Assembly (NCBI GenBank): GCA_020350885.1 | Contig: CP070727.1 | Span: 1,592,306 to 1,656,305, forward strand | Source: a bacterium | GTDB taxonomy: Bacteria; Krumholzibacteriota; Krumholzibacteriia; Krumholzibacteriales; Krumholzibacteriaceae | Direction: 5' to 3' | DNA length: 64,000 nt | In this document: positions 32,986-42,485 of the stretch, one piece after another | Layout of the letters: each line of letters begins with the position of its first letter | How positions within the stretch are numbered: position 1 is the stretch's first letter | Notes under the pieces: model-generated | The model's input: only the letters and a program-made list of their open reading frames with translations | What the model was told of the DNA's origin: nothing | Databases searched by the model: none | Program-made: the position numbers and the translations under genes

Positions 32986-33106
32986 CCGTCGCACGGACGG
33001 GGTGATGTCCGAAAGGTTGAACGGATTCTGGATTGACTGAACGGTATATCTGAGATAACGGTCGGATTTGTGGGAGTCAACAAAGATGGATAAGGGGTGA
33101 GCGCTT

Positions 33107-34387
33107 GTGAATGTCTTCAGCTCTGTTGAGGATGCGGTACGGGATATCGCAGAAGGAAGAATGGTTATCGTCGTCGATGACGAGGATCGCGAGAACGAGG
33201 GTGACATCGTTATGGCCGCCGAGTGCGTGACACCCGAGAGTATCAATTTCATCGCCAGACATGCACGGGGGCTCATCTGCGTGGCTCTTGAGAGGAATCG
33301 TGTCGATGAATTGCAGCTGGAGCCCATGGTGAAGGAGAACACGGCGAAGATGGGAACACCCTTCACCGTATCGGTCGATGCAATTCACGGAACCACGACG
33401 GGTATCTCCGCCTACGATCGCGCTGTAACGATTCAGGCTCTCGTCGATCCCGGGACCTCGCCCGAAGATCTTGCACGTCCCGGGCATATCTTTCCCCTCA
33501 AGGCGGCCCGCGGGGGAGTTCTTCGCCGCGCCGGGCACACCGAGGCTGCGGTCGATCTGGCGAGACTCGCGGGTCTCAAGCCCGCCGGCGTGCTCTGCGA
33601 GATCATGGCCGAGGATGGGACGATGGCGAGGATCCCCGAGCTCGCCGAGATCGCCAGGCGGTTCGATCTGCGGATCGTCACGATCTGTGATCTCATCGAG
33701 TACCGCCGCATGAAGGACAAACTGGTGCGACGGGTTGCCGAAACGGTACTACCGACGAAGTACGGAGAGTTCCGCCTCATCGCATACGAGGGAACGATCG
33801 ATCGGTCGGCGAGTGTGGCGCTCGTCATGGGAGATCCGGTCGGGAAAGAGAACATACTGGTACGCGTACATTCGCAGTGCCTTACGGGCGACGTCTTCGG
33901 TTCTCTCCGCTGTGACTGCGGCGACCAGCTCGGGAAGGCCCTGGAAATGATCGCCCGCGACGGAACCGGCGTTTTTCTCTACATCCAACAGGAGGGGCGC
34001 GGCATCGGGCTGGTGAACAAGATCCGTGCGTACGCCCTTCAAGATGAGGGGAGGGACACGGTCGAAGCGAATGAGGAGCTTGGATTTCCCGCCGATCTTC
34101 GAGATTACGGCATCGGTGCGCAGATCCTGGCCGATATCGGATTGCACAAGATCAGGCTGCTGACGAACAATCCGCGCAAGGTGATCGGACTCAAGGCCTA
34201 CGGGCTCGAGATCACCGAGCGCGTGCCGATCGAGGTTCCGCCGAATAAACAGAACGTCGGGTATCTCGCCGCAAAGCGCGACAAGCTCGGTCATCTGTTC
34301 GGCGAGCTCGATGATGAACAGGGAGGCGAAGACAGAGTGCACTATTCGGAAAAAGGAGAGCATGATGGTGGTCGAAAAGTCGGGTAA
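33107..34387 (+). CDS. ribBA: DHBP synthase / GTP cyclohydrolase II
   Basis: 426 aa from GTG 33107 (AAGGGGTGAG upstream). N-terminal DHBP synthase: [16 protein letters not shown] at 23-38, [12 protein letters not shown] near 101, [14 protein letters not shown] near 142. C-terminal GTP cyclohydrolase [22 protein letters not shown] with the zinc Cys residues near 250-265, [18 protein letters not shown] near 290, DYGIGAQIL and LLTNNPRK. Both entry reactions of riboflavin synthesis are therefore in one protein. There is a 121-nt gap after ribE with a doubtful TTGACT but no good -10. The end overlaps ribH. Confidence 0.97.
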   Translation: MNVFSSVEDAVRDIAEGRMVIVVDDEDRENEGDIVMAAECVTPESINFIARHARGLICVALERNRVDELQLEPMVKENTAKMGTPFTVSVDAIHGTTTGISAYDRAVTIQALVDPGTSPEDLARPGHIFPLKAARGGVLRRAGHTEAAVDLARLAGLKPAGVLCEIMAEDGTMARIPELAEIARRFDLRIVTICDLIEYRRMKDKLVRRVAETVLPTKYGEFRLIAYEGTIDRSASVALVMGDPVGKENILVRVHSQCLTGDVFGSLRCDCGDQLGKALEMIARDGTGVFLYIQQEGRGIGLVNKIRAYALQDEGRDTVEANEELGFPADLRDYGIGAQILADIGLHKIRLLTNNPRKVIGLKAYGLEITERVPIEVPPNKQNVGYLAAKRDKLGHLFGELDDEQGGEDRVHYSEKGEHDGGRKVG

Positions 34388-34832
34388 TCTGCTCGGAACG
34401 GGCAAGCGTTTCGGCGTCGTCATCGGACGGTTCAACGAGATCGTGACCAAGAACCTGCTCGGGGGTGTTATGGATTGTCTGACCCGGCATGACGTATCGG
34501 AAAAGGATGTCAGCGTCTACTGGGTTCCGGGCTCCTTCGAGATACCGCAGGCCGCACGTCTCGTCGCCGATACGGATGTGGACGGCGTAATCTGTGTGGG
34601 GGCGCTCATCAGGGGTGATACCCCTCACTTCGAAGTGCTTGCTAATCAGGTTGTAAAGGATATCTCCCGCGTGGCTCTCGAATCCCGCAAGCCGGTTACC
34701 TTCGGTATCATAACCGCCGATACGCAGGAACAGGCGCTCGAGCGGGCCGGCAGCAAGGCCGGTAACAAGGGCTGGCAGGCGGCTTTGTCGGCAATTGAGC
34801 TTGCCAGTCTGTGGAAGGAATTAGCGACGTAA
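34362..34832 (+). CDS. ribH: 6,7-dimethyl-8-ribityllumazine synthase
   Basis: 156 aa from ATG 34362, preceded by AAAGGAGAGC and overlapping ribBA by 26 nt. Motifs: [35 protein letters not shown] near 52-67, [19 protein letters not shown] with the catalytic His near 90, and [28 protein letters not shown]. Forms icosahedral or pentameric lumazine synthase; the penultimate step of riboflavin synthesis. Confidence 0.97.
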   Translation: MMVVEKSGNLLGTGKRFGVVIGRFNEIVTKNLLGGVMDCLTRHDVSEKDVSVYWVPGSFEIPQAARLVADTDVDGVICVGALIRGDTPHFEVLANQVVKDISRVALESRKPVTFGIITADTQEQALERAGSKAGNKGWQAALSAIELASLWKELAT

Positions 34833-34849
34833 CGAGGTTGGGATTATCC

Positions 34850-35260
34850 ATGAGCAGGCGGAGGAAGGCCCGGGAGCTGGCGCTTCAGACGCTGTATGCG
34901 GAGCAGGTTTCGGGTGCGGACTGGAAGGTGGCCCTCAAGGAGAACGCCGAACGTCGCAGGTCATCGGGCGAGTCGGTGACGTACGCCGGTGAGTTGATAC
35001 AACACGTCGTCGCCAACAAGGACCATCTCGACGCGCTGATATCGGACACCCTCGAGAACTGGACGCTCGATCGAGTATCGATCGTTGACAGGACGATACT
35101 TCGTATCGCGCTCGCCGAACTTCTCTACGTACCCCGGACGCCCACGAAGGTCATTATCGACGAGGCGATAGAGATTGCGTACGCCTTCAGCTCCCGTGAT
35201 GCCGGTCGGTTCATCAACGGCATCCTCGACCGGCTGGCGAAGGAGGTCCGTGATCATTGA
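34850..35260 (+). CDS. nusB: Transcription antitermination factor NusB
   Basis: 136 aa from ATG 34850, 17 nt after ribH; the earlier in-frame ATG 34811 lies inside ribH. Helical NusB text: RRKARELALQTLYA at the start, LDRVSIVDRTILRIALAELLY near 78-98, PTKVIIDEAIEIAYAFSSRDAGRFINGILDRLAKE to the end. It binds boxA RNA with S10 in rRNA antitermination. The ribH-nusB order is widely conserved. Confidence 0.95.
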   Translation: MSRRRKARELALQTLYAEQVSGADWKVALKENAERRRSSGESVTYAGELIQHVVANKDHLDALISDTLENWTLDRVSIVDRTILRIALAELLYVPRTPTKVIIDEAIEIAYAFSSRDAGRFINGILDRLAKEVRDH

Positions 35261-35988
35261 AGATCTTCGTCTGCTCGGACATCCATGGTAACGTCAGAGC
35301 GCTCGATGCGGTTCTTGCAATCTACCGGAGTAGCGCGCCCTGTTCTTTTCTGAACCTCGGCGATTGCGTAGGCTACGGCCCGCACCCGGATGCCTGTCTC
35401 GAACGTGTGCTTGCATTGCCGCAGGCGCATCACGTTATGGGCAATCATGAATGGGCTCTTATCCACCGTGGCGAACGGATACATCTGAACTCCTTCGCCG
35501 CCAGGGCACTTGATTGGTCCGAATCATTGCTCATGGGCAAGTTCGATCGAAGCATACACGAACGTTTCACCATGGAATACAAATCGCAACACTACCTGGC
35601 CGCCCACGGCTCGCCGGTGCATCCCGAGGAGTGGCCGTACATCTTGAGTGAAATCGATGCCGGGGAGATCTTCTACAGCAGGGATTTTCACGTCTGCTTC
35701 ATCGGGCATACCCATATCCCGGTAATCTTCAGCTTCGAGAAGGGTGCAGTGGATATCGTCGAAGAAGCGACCTTCAGGCTCGATGCGAACGACCGGTACC
35801 TGATCAATCCCGGCAGCGTTGGGCAACCGCGTGATCTTGATCCGAGGGCATCGTGCTGCATGTACGATACGAGCGAGGGAACGATTACGTTTCATAGGTG
35901 TGAATACGATGTGAAGGCCGAAGTGGATGATTTTCGCCGTGCCAATTTACCTGCGTTTCTCGGTGAACGTTTGTTGCACGGTACGTGA
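35257..35988 (+). CDS. Metallophosphoesterase (YfcE/MJ0936-like)
   Basis: 243 aa from TTG 35257, whose last two bases form the nusB stop; AAGGAGGT lies upstream at good distance. Calcineurin-type phosphoesterase motifs: VCSDIHGNVRALDAVL near 4-19, LNLGDCVGYGPHP near 34-46, VMGNHEWAL near 58-66, AAHGSP near 115, and CFIGHTHIP near 145-153; the metal ligands Asp, His, Asp, Asn, His, His are all present. Then LINPGSVGQPRD. Substrate not known; the group includes phosphodiesterases with broad activity. Confidence 0.9.
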   Translation: MKIFVCSDIHGNVRALDAVLAIYRSSAPCSFLNLGDCVGYGPHPDACLERVLALPQAHHVMGNHEWALIHRGERIHLNSFAARALDWSESLLMGKFDRSIHERFTMEYKSQHYLAAHGSPVHPEEWPYILSEIDAGEIFYSRDFHVCFIGHTHIPVIFSFEKGAVDIVEEATFRLDANDRYLINPGSVGQPRDLDPRASCCMYDTSEGTITFHRCEYDVKAEVDDFRRANLPAFLGERLLHGT

Positions 35989-35999
35989 GGGTAGTATCG

Positions 36000-36776
36000 A
36001 TGGCATCACGGAAGATATCGAAACGGGATCATTGGGACCGCTTCTGGAAAGGCTCGTCCCGGATCGAGGAGGTATACGCAAACGAGGGCAGGATCACCGA
36101 GCGCCTGCTCAAGCTCATTCGCCCGGAGGGGATGCGTATTCTCGAGGTGGGTGCCGGCTCGGGAAGGGACGGCTTGCTCCTCTCGCGTGCCGGTGGTGAA
36201 GTTGTCTCCCTCGACTACAGCCTTCCGAGCCTGCAGGTGATCAGGGAGCAGCTCGAAGAGGATGATACCCTCTCGTTGTGCTGCGGTGATGCCTTCGCCC
36301 TTCCCTTCGGGGACGAATCATTCGATCTCGTCTTCCATCAGGGCCTGCTCGAACATTTCAGAAATCCGGATGATCTGATAGCCGAGAACGTACGCGTGCT
36401 CAAACCGGGGGGATATATCCTGGTGGACGTGCCCCAGCGGTACCATTACTATACCCTTATAAAACATTGTTTCATCGCGCTCGGTGCGTGGTTTGCAGGC
36501 TGGGAGTGCGAGTATTCCGTACGGGAGCTGGAGGGGCTGCTCCGGAGACACTCGCTGATGATCGTCACCAGCTACGGCGAGTGGTTCAATCCGCCGATCT
36601 GGTACCGGATATTGCGAAAGGGTCTGATGCCGACGGGGATCAAGCTCCCGATGTACCCGAGACTCTTCACCGCGATTCGAAAGGTCTTCGGGGGCGTGAG
36701 GACCTCCATATTGCGTCACCGGTGGGCACTCTATTCGACGCTCGTCATCGGTACGATCGCCCGGAAGAAAGGGTAG
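36000..36776 (+). CDS. Class I SAM-dependent methyltransferase
   Basis: 258 aa from ATG 36000; GTG 35985 is possible and would overlap the preceding stop. SAM site ILEVGAGSGRDGLLLSRAG near 47-65, VVSLDYS, CCGDAFALPFGDESFDLVFHQGLLEHF near 95-121 and LKPGGYILVDVP. The C-terminal part has hydrophobic stretches. It is first of the long run of surface-glycan genes, so a sugar or lipid-linked glycan is a plausible substrate; not proven. Confidence 0.87.
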   Translation: MASRKISKRDHWDRFWKGSSRIEEVYANEGRITERLLKLIRPEGMRILEVGAGSGRDGLLLSRAGGEVVSLDYSLPSLQVIREQLEEDDTLSLCCGDAFALPFGDESFDLVFHQGLLEHFRNPDDLIAENVRVLKPGGYILVDVPQRYHYYTLIKHCFIALGAWFAGWECEYSVRELEGLLRRHSLMIVTSYGEWFNPPIWYRILRKGLMPTGIKLPMYPRLFTAIRKVFGGVRTSILRHRWALYSTLVIGTIARKKG

Positions 36777-36784
36777 TGCGACGT

Positions 36785-37888
36785 ATGAAGATACTGGCCA
36801 TCAACTGGCGGGATATCGAAAATCCCGATGCTGGCGGAGCCGAAGTCCACCTGCATGAGATCCTCTCTCACCTCGTCCGGTGGGGGTATGAGGCCACGCA
36901 GATCAGTGCCGCCTTTCCCGGGTGCACGCCCGAGAAGGAGATCGACGGGATCCGCATCCTCCGGCATGGGCACTGGTTCGATGCCAATTTCACGATCCCG
37001 CAGTTTGCCCGCAGGCATCTGTCGAAGAACTCATACGACATCATACTCGAGGATATCAACAAGGTGCCGTTCTATATGCCGCTGGTGACACGTACGCCGG
37101 TCGTTCCGGTCGTGCCCCATCTCTTCGGTACGACGGTGTTCAGGGAAACGAACGCCGTCTTCGGATTGTACGTATGGTTTTGGGAGTCGTTCATTCCGCT
37201 CGTCTACCGGAAGAGCGTTTTTTTGGTGATCAGCCCGAGCACGCGGGATGATCTCGTCTCCCGCGGGGTTCCGGCCGAGCGTATCAAGGTAATCCTGTGC
37301 GGTCTCGATCACCAGCGGTATCGAAACCTCGATCTCGAACGCTTCGAAAGGCCTACGATCGTACATCTCGGCCGGCTCAGGAAATACAAGAGCGTCGAGG
37401 TTGCCGTAAGGGCCATGATTAGAATACGGGAACGGATACCGGAAGCACGCCTCGTTATCATAGGTACCGGGCCCCATCAGGCGGTACTCGAGCGGGAGGT
37501 GCAAAGGCTCGGTCTGACGGAAGCCGTCGAGTTCAAGGGATACATGGAGAGCGAGGAGCTCGTTCGATATCTGAATCGAACCCACCTCGTGATGAATCCG
37601 AGCCCCAAGGAAGGGTGGGGTCTCACGGTCGTTGAGGCCAACGCATGCGGGGTGCCGGTCGTCGCCAGCGACCGGCCTGGTCTTCGGGATTCCGTGATGG
37701 ACGGTGAGACGGGGATCCTCGTCCCATACGGGGACGAGAGGGCATTCGCCGCGAGAGCGGTCGAGATCCTCGAGGATAGGGAGCTGCACGGGCGGCTGCG
37801 CGAGGGTGCGCTGCGCCGTGTGCGGGAACTGACGTGGGAGCGCTGTGCCAGCGAGACCAAGGAGTTCCTCGAATCCACCCTCGGGTAG
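36785..37888 (+). CDS. Glycosyltransferase family 4
   Basis: 367 aa from ATG 36785 (GTG 36776, overlapping the previous stop, is an alternative). N-terminal: INWRDIENPDAGGAEVHLHEI with the donor/acceptor glycine loop, RILRHGHWF. C-terminal: IVHLGRLRKYKSVEVAVRAM near 205, and MNPSPKEGWGLTVVEANACG near 280, with VPVVASDRPGLRDSV. Retaining GT-B enzyme of the GT4 group. The next gene follows after 20 nt. Confidence 0.92.
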   Translation: MKILAINWRDIENPDAGGAEVHLHEILSHLVRWGYEATQISAAFPGCTPEKEIDGIRILRHGHWFDANFTIPQFARRHLSKNSYDIILEDINKVPFYMPLVTRTPVVPVVPHLFGTTVFRETNAVFGLYVWFWESFIPLVYRKSVFLVISPSTRDDLVSRGVPAERIKVILCGLDHQRYRNLDLERFERPTIVHLGRLRKYKSVEVAVRAMIRIRERIPEARLVIIGTGPHQAVLEREVQRLGLTEAVEFKGYMESEELVRYLNRTHLVMNPSPKEGWGLTVVEANACGVPVVASDRPGLRDSVMDGETGILVPYGDERAFAARAVEILEDRELHGRLREGALRRVRELTWERCASETKEFLESTLG

Positions 37889-37908
37889 CGTCGAAAAGGG
37901 GAGCTTGG

Positions 37909-38874
37909 GTGCAACCGAAGAAATTCCTTCTGCAGTTACTGAAGATCGTGGTCAGCCTCGGGCTGATTATCTTTCTCCTGATAAAGATCTCACCCGGCAA
38001 GCTCGTCCCGCACCTCGCCTCCTTGAATCCACTCTTCATCGCCGTTTCCCTCGTCGTCTTCTTCGTGAGCAGCCTGCTCGGGGCGGTTCAGTGGTACATC
38101 CTGATCCGGACGGGGGGGATTGAGCTCTCGTTCCCCCGGGCCCTCAAGCTCTACTTCGTGGGGCTCTTCTTCAACAATTTCCTCCCCGCCAACGTTGGCG
38201 GAGATGCCGTGAAGATCTACGACGTCGTACGTGTCGGTAACGATCCCTACCAGGTATTCGCCATAACACTCCTCGACAGAATTATAGGTATCACGGGATT
38301 ATGCCTGCTGGCGATTGCCGCCTCCGTCTCCCTTATCCCAATCGGGGCCACAGAGAACCTGGTCGTATTCATGCTGATCTTTATCGGCTGCATCGCCCCG
38401 GTGCTTGCGTTGATCCTCAATAGGCGCCTCTCACGCGGCGTCCGCAAGTTATTCGGTATGATAAAGTTATGGGGGCTCGGGGAACGATTCAATGCGATCT
38501 TCGAGCACCTGGGCAGCTTCCGGCATCTGCGGACTCTCCTGCTGAGACTGTTGCTCCTGGCACTCGTGGTACAGTTCCTGCGTGTGGCAACCCACATCTT
38601 CGTGGGAAGGGCCCTCGGAATCGAGGTAACATCCTGGAACTTCGTTCACTTTTATGTTTTTATTCCTTTGTTGGGACTGATCATGGTGCTGCCGATCTCC
38701 ATCAACGGTCTCGGGGTGCGGGAAGGGACGGGAATCCTGCTCTTTACGAGGATCGGTTTTTCGGAGGAACGGGCGCTCCTGATGGAGTTCCTGACATACG
38801 TTGTGATGGTTGTCGTAAGCCTCATCGGAGGCATCATATTCCTCGGCAGGCACCTCAGGCGAGGCCCGGAGTAG
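37909..38874 (+). CDS. AglD/MprF-type flippase-like membrane protein
   Basis: 321 aa from GTG 37909, with AAAAGGGGAG upstream; the frame runs further back but overlaps the GT4 gene. About eight membrane segments. The family text includes LVPHLASLNPLFIAVSL, ALKLYFVGLFFNNFLPANVGGDAVKIYDV near 75-103 and LPISINGLGVREGTGI near 262. The family (UPF0104, LPG_synthase_TM) includes the membrane part of MprF, which flips lysyl-phosphatidylglycerol, and archaeal AglD. Next to glycosyltransferases it may move a lipid-linked sugar; not established. Confidence 0.87.
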   Translation: MQPKKFLLQLLKIVVSLGLIIFLLIKISPGKLVPHLASLNPLFIAVSLVVFFVSSLLGAVQWYILIRTGGIELSFPRALKLYFVGLFFNNFLPANVGGDAVKIYDVVRVGNDPYQVFAITLLDRIIGITGLCLLAIAASVSLIPIGATENLVVFMLIFIGCIAPVLALILNRRLSRGVRKLFGMIKLWGLGERFNAIFEHLGSFRHLRTLLLRLLLLALVVQFLRVATHIFVGRALGIEVTSWNFVHFYVFIPLLGLIMVLPISINGLGVREGTGILLFTRIGFSEERALLMEFLTYVVMVVVSLIGGIIFLGRHLRRGPE

Positions 38875-38956
38875 AAAGTGCTTTCCATCGGAGCAGAATT
38901 ATTGTAGGTTTTACATTTACGGGTTCAACATGTCGTTCATACAGGGGTAGCTGGAT

Positions 38957-41518
38957 ATGTCAGATAAGGCGATATATCGTTTCCTTGCAATAGTTGTATT
39001 TGTGGTGAGCATCATCACATACATTCTATCGATGCCGCGCACGACACCGTTCTGGGATGCGGGCGAGTTCATCGCCACATCGTACATCCTTGGGATACCC
39101 CATTCCCCCGGGACACCGCTCTACGTTCTCGTCGGCAGGGTCTTTGCCATGCTCCCCATACCGGTGACCACGGCAGCGAAGGTGAACTTCATGTCGGTCC
39201 TCTTCGGAGCGCTCGGAGTCGTCGTTGCCTACCTCATCATGGTTGCCGTACTCAGGTTCATGTACGGTTCGCCCAAGAGCGGCGTGGCCCGTTTCATTCA
39301 CTATGGTGGGCCTCTCGTGGGTGCATTCTTCCTGACCTTCAGCGATACCTACTGGATCGACTCGACCGAGGCCGAGGTCTATTCCCTCAGTGCCTTCGTG
39401 ATAGGATTCTGCACTCTCCTGGCGCTCAAATGGTTGCGGAATCCCTCGGGTGAGGTCGATGACGAGACGAAGAAGGAACTAGCGGCGACATTGAATAAGC
39501 AGGAGCTTGCCACCGCTATCAGGGAACGTGAAGAGGAGGGACGGAGCCGTGCCCGGAACCTCGTCTATATCATCATCTACATGCTCTCGCTGGGGATCGG
39601 ATTCCACCTGGGGACCGTCATCGTCTTCGGCGGTATCTTTCTGCTCTTTATCATGGTGAAAAAGAAGGCATTCAGTAATCTCGAGCTCATCGCCTTCACC
39701 TTCGGGCTGGCCGTCGTCGTTGCCGACATGACCCTTCACAAGCAATCCCAGCTCACGATCCTTGGTCTCGTGATCTTTGCCATCCTCGTGATCTGGGCCA
39801 CGATCTCGGAGGGCAAGTTCGCCCTCGCCGCCACCGGACTCTTCGTACTCGGGATATCGGTCCACCTCTATCTGTACATTCGCTCCGGACTGGATCCGGC
39901 GATCGATGAAGTCGATCCCGAAACCTGGAAATCGCTCTACTATCATCTCAGACGGGAGCAGTACCCCCCCATAAACGTATTCGTTCGGAAGGCCTCGTTC
40001 CTCTTCCAGCTGTCGCATTTCGGCAATTATTTTGCCGAGCAGTTCCGGATGCTGGGGAGGGTAATGATCGGCTCGTTCAACCTGGGGAAGGCCACGATTG
40101 CGATTCCGACCGCGCTGGGACTCTACGGCATCTTTGCGAACTTCCAGCGCGAACGCAGGACCTGGGTCATGAACTTCACGAATCTGGCGCTCAACTCGAT
40201 CGGACTCATTCTCTTTCTCAACTTCAGCGACCACGAGGTGAGGGAGCGGGATTACTTCTACGGCGGGGCGTTCTATTTCTTCGCGATCTTCATCGGAATC
40301 GGCGCCGCAGGATTCTTGCATATGCTGATGGAGAGCGCCAGAGAGAAGGGGGAGGAACTTGGCCGGTCGGTCATTCCCCTCGGCCTGATCCTGCTGATCT
40401 GCTCTATCATGCCGGCCAGGTACCACTGGTTCCAGCACAACCGGTCCCAGAACTATATCGCCAGGGATTACGCATACAACATGCTCGCCGGCCTGGAGCC
40501 GGATGCCATCATCTTCACGAACGGAGACAACGACACCTTTCCCCTCTGGTACATACAGACCGTGGAGGATTTCCGGACCGACGTGCGGGTGGCCAACCGG
40601 AGTCTTCTCAATACACCGTGGTACATAAAGCAGCTCAGGGATCAGGAACCGAAGGTTCCGATATCGCTCACGGACGATGAGATCGAACGGTTGCGACCGA
40701 TAGCACTCAGGGGCGGGGGGATCGCGTGGAAGAGCGAGCTGGCGATCCAGCATATCATACGGGAGACCAATTGGAAGAAACCGATATACTTCGCCGTCAC
40801 GACTCCACCTGAGGTGTGGCAGCCGTACTCGGATTTTCTGGAGATGCAGGGGATGGCACGGCGGCTTGTTCCGAGACGCGGCAAGCAGATGATCAATGAA
40901 TTCATGCTGGAACGCAACTTTGACCAGATCTTCAACTTTCGCGGAGTGATCACACCTGACGGTGAGGTCGATCGATCGGTATTCAAGGACAACGATACCC
41001 GCGGCATGTTCACCAACTTCTCGGTTGCTGCCTTCACGCTCGGCCAGCTCAAGGGCCAACAGAAGAAGTACGACGAGGCCATCGAGCGGATGAAGCTGTC
41101 GCTGAAGCTCGATCCGACATTCGATTGGCCGAAGCGGCTGCTGGGAACCTACTACGTGAACAACGGCGAGCCGCAGAAGGCGATCGATTTCTACAAGCAG
41201 GAGCTCGTACGGAATCCGGGAAATGGTGAGTTCTGGCTCATCCTGGCGAACGTCTACAAGATCATGGGACAACCTTCGGCTGCCCTCTTCAATATCCAGG
41301 AGGGTACGAAGAATGCGCCCGATTACCGCGATCTCTACGGGTACGGTGTCCAGATTGCCGCACAACTGGGACAGGGTGATGTCGTTCGGGACTTCGTTCG
41401 GCGATGGCTGGAGAGGCATCCCGAGGACAAGGAGTTCCAGGCGCTCAACGAAAATATCGACGACTATCTCAGGCAACAGCCGGATTCCGGGGCTGGTGCC
41501 GGGGGGGAAACACCGTGA
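38957..41518 (+). CDS. DUF2723 (GT117-type) membrane glycosyltransferase with TPR tail
   Basis: 853 aa. Begins with a hydrophobic helix and the hallmark FWDAGEFIATSYILGIPHSPGTPLYVLVGR of DUF2723, where acidic residues at the membrane edge resemble the GT-C catalytic site. Many membrane helices run to about residue 510. A periplasmic domain then has TNGDNDTFPLWYIQ near 520. The last 180 residues carry TPR units (GQLKGQQKKYDEAIERM, NNGEPQKAIDFYKQEL). The family is typical of Bacteroidetes and other FCB bacteria, and is linked to protein or lipid glycosylation using polyprenyl-phosphate sugars. It follows an 82-nt gap. Confidence 0.88.
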   Translation: MSDKAIYRFLAIVVFVVSIITYILSMPRTTPFWDAGEFIATSYILGIPHSPGTPLYVLVGRVFAMLPIPVTTAAKVNFMSVLFGALGVVVAYLIMVAVLRFMYGSPKSGVARFIHYGGPLVGAFFLTFSDTYWIDSTEAEVYSLSAFVIGFCTLLALKWLRNPSGEVDDETKKELAATLNKQELATAIREREEEGRSRARNLVYIIIYMLSLGIGFHLGTVIVFGGIFLLFIMVKKKAFSNLELIAFTFGLAVVVADMTLHKQSQLTILGLVIFAILVIWATISEGKFALAATGLFVLGISVHLYLYIRSGLDPAIDEVDPETWKSLYYHLRREQYPPINVFVRKASFLFQLSHFGNYFAEQFRMLGRVMIGSFNLGKATIAIPTALGLYGIFANFQRERRTWVMNFTNLALNSIGLILFLNFSDHEVRERDYFYGGAFYFFAIFIGIGAAGFLHMLMESAREKGEELGRSVIPLGLILLICSIMPARYHWFQHNRSQNYIARDYAYNMLAGLEPDAIIFTNGDNDTFPLWYIQTVEDFRTDVRVANRSLLNTPWYIKQLRDQEPKVPISLTDDEIERLRPIALRGGGIAWKSELAIQHIIRETNWKKPIYFAVTTPPEVWQPYSDFLEMQGMARRLVPRRGKQMINEFMLERNFDQIFNFRGVITPDGEVDRSVFKDNDTRGMFTNFSVAAFTLGQLKGQQKKYDEAIERMKLSLKLDPTFDWPKRLLGTYYVNNGEPQKAIDFYKQELVRNPGNGEFWLILANVYKIMGQPSAALFNIQEGTKNAPDYRDLYGYGVQIAAQLGQGDVVRDFVRRWLERHPEDKEFQALNENIDDYLRQQPDSGAGAGGETP

Positions 41519-42477
41519 CGGGGAAGGTCATAGTAACCGGAGCGGCGGGCTTTATCGGTTCCCACCTGTGCGAACACCTTCTGGATAAAGGATACCGGGT
41601 CATCGGGATCGACAGCCTCACCGACTACTACAGCCCCGAGAGAAAACGGGGACACATCAAGCAGGCGATCGGGCATAAAGGGTTCACACTGGTCGAAGAG
41701 GACCTGAACGATTGCGATATCGAGACCCTTCTGGATGAGACCGAATGCGTATTTCACCTGGCGGCACAGGCGGGTGTGCGCGGCAGTTGGGGATCCGAGT
41801 TCAATCATTACGTATCTTCGAACATCGTGGCGACGCAGCGGCTACTCGAGGTGTTGAAGGGACATGGATCAATTCCGTTGGTATTCGCCAGTTCGAGCTC
41901 GGTGTACGGGGACACACGCGAGATACCGATGCGTGAGGGACAATCGCTCAAGCCGGTCTCCCCGTACGGTGCAACCAAGCTTTCCGCAGAGCACCTGTGC
42001 GAGCTCTACCACATCAATTTCGGTCTCCGATACGTTGCGCTCCGATACTTCACCGTCTTTGGACCGCGTCAGCGGCCGGATATGGCGTTCAGCCGGTTCA
42101 TAACCGCCTCGCTCGGGGACGAGCCTGTCGAGGTATACGGAGAAGGCACACAGACAAGGGACTTCACGTATGTGTCCGATGCCGTGGCGGCGACGGCGCA
42201 GGCCATGCTGTACGACGGTCCCCAGCGGGTATTCAATATCGGAGGAGGCAACCGTTCCTCGATACTCGACGTGCTCTCAACCATTGAGCGGCTGATCGGG
42301 AAGAAGCTCGAGATCCGTTTCGATGCACCGGCGAAGGGCGATGTACTCGATACCTGGGCCGATACCGGCCGGGCCCGTGCCGAGCTCGGATTCGAACCGA
42401 CCGTCTCGCTTGAGACCGGATTGGAGGCTGAGATCGATTGGTACCGATCACACCTTCGAGTCATGGAGGGAGGGTAG
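41515..42477 (+). CDS. NAD-dependent nucleotide-sugar epimerase/dehydratase
   Basis: 320 aa from GTG 41515, which shares bases with the preceding stop; GGGGGGGAAA lies upstream. Extended SDR: VTGAAGFIGSHLCEHLL at 6-22 binds NAD, then HLAAQAGVRGSWG near 79, SSSSVYGD near 122, and the catalytic YGATKLSAEHL near 147. ALRYFTVFGPRQRPDMAFSRF resembles UDP-glucuronate and UDP-glucose 4-epimerases. It supplies a nucleotide sugar for the locus; the exact sugar is not settled. Confidence 0.92.
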   Translation: MTGKVIVTGAAGFIGSHLCEHLLDKGYRVIGIDSLTDYYSPERKRGHIKQAIGHKGFTLVEEDLNDCDIETLLDETECVFHLAAQAGVRGSWGSEFNHYVSSNIVATQRLLEVLKGHGSIPLVFASSSSVYGDTREIPMREGQSLKPVSPYGATKLSAEHLCELYHINFGLRYVALRYFTVFGPRQRPDMAFSRFITASLGDEPVEVYGEGTQTRDFTYVSDAVAATAQAMLYDGPQRVFNIGGGNRSSILDVLSTIERLIGKKLEIRFDAPAKGDVLDTWADTGRARAELGFEPTVSLETGLEAEIDWYRSHLRVMEGG

Positions 42478-42485
42478 GATACTCC

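Noticed and set aside
32986-33000. CCGT-cgc-ACGG hairpin after ribE as a terminator
   Set aside because: Only four base pairs and no T-run follows.
33033-33061. TTGACT before ribBA as an internal rib promoter
   Set aside because: At the right distance the -10 reads TAACGG, too poor a match; ribBA is more likely read from the riboswitch-controlled promoter.
39479-41476. A 665-codon open frame on the minus strand
   Set aside because: It is the exact antisense of the DUF2723 gene, has an amino-acid make-up rich in His, Asp and Glu as expected of a shadow of GC-rich coding DNA, and matches no family.
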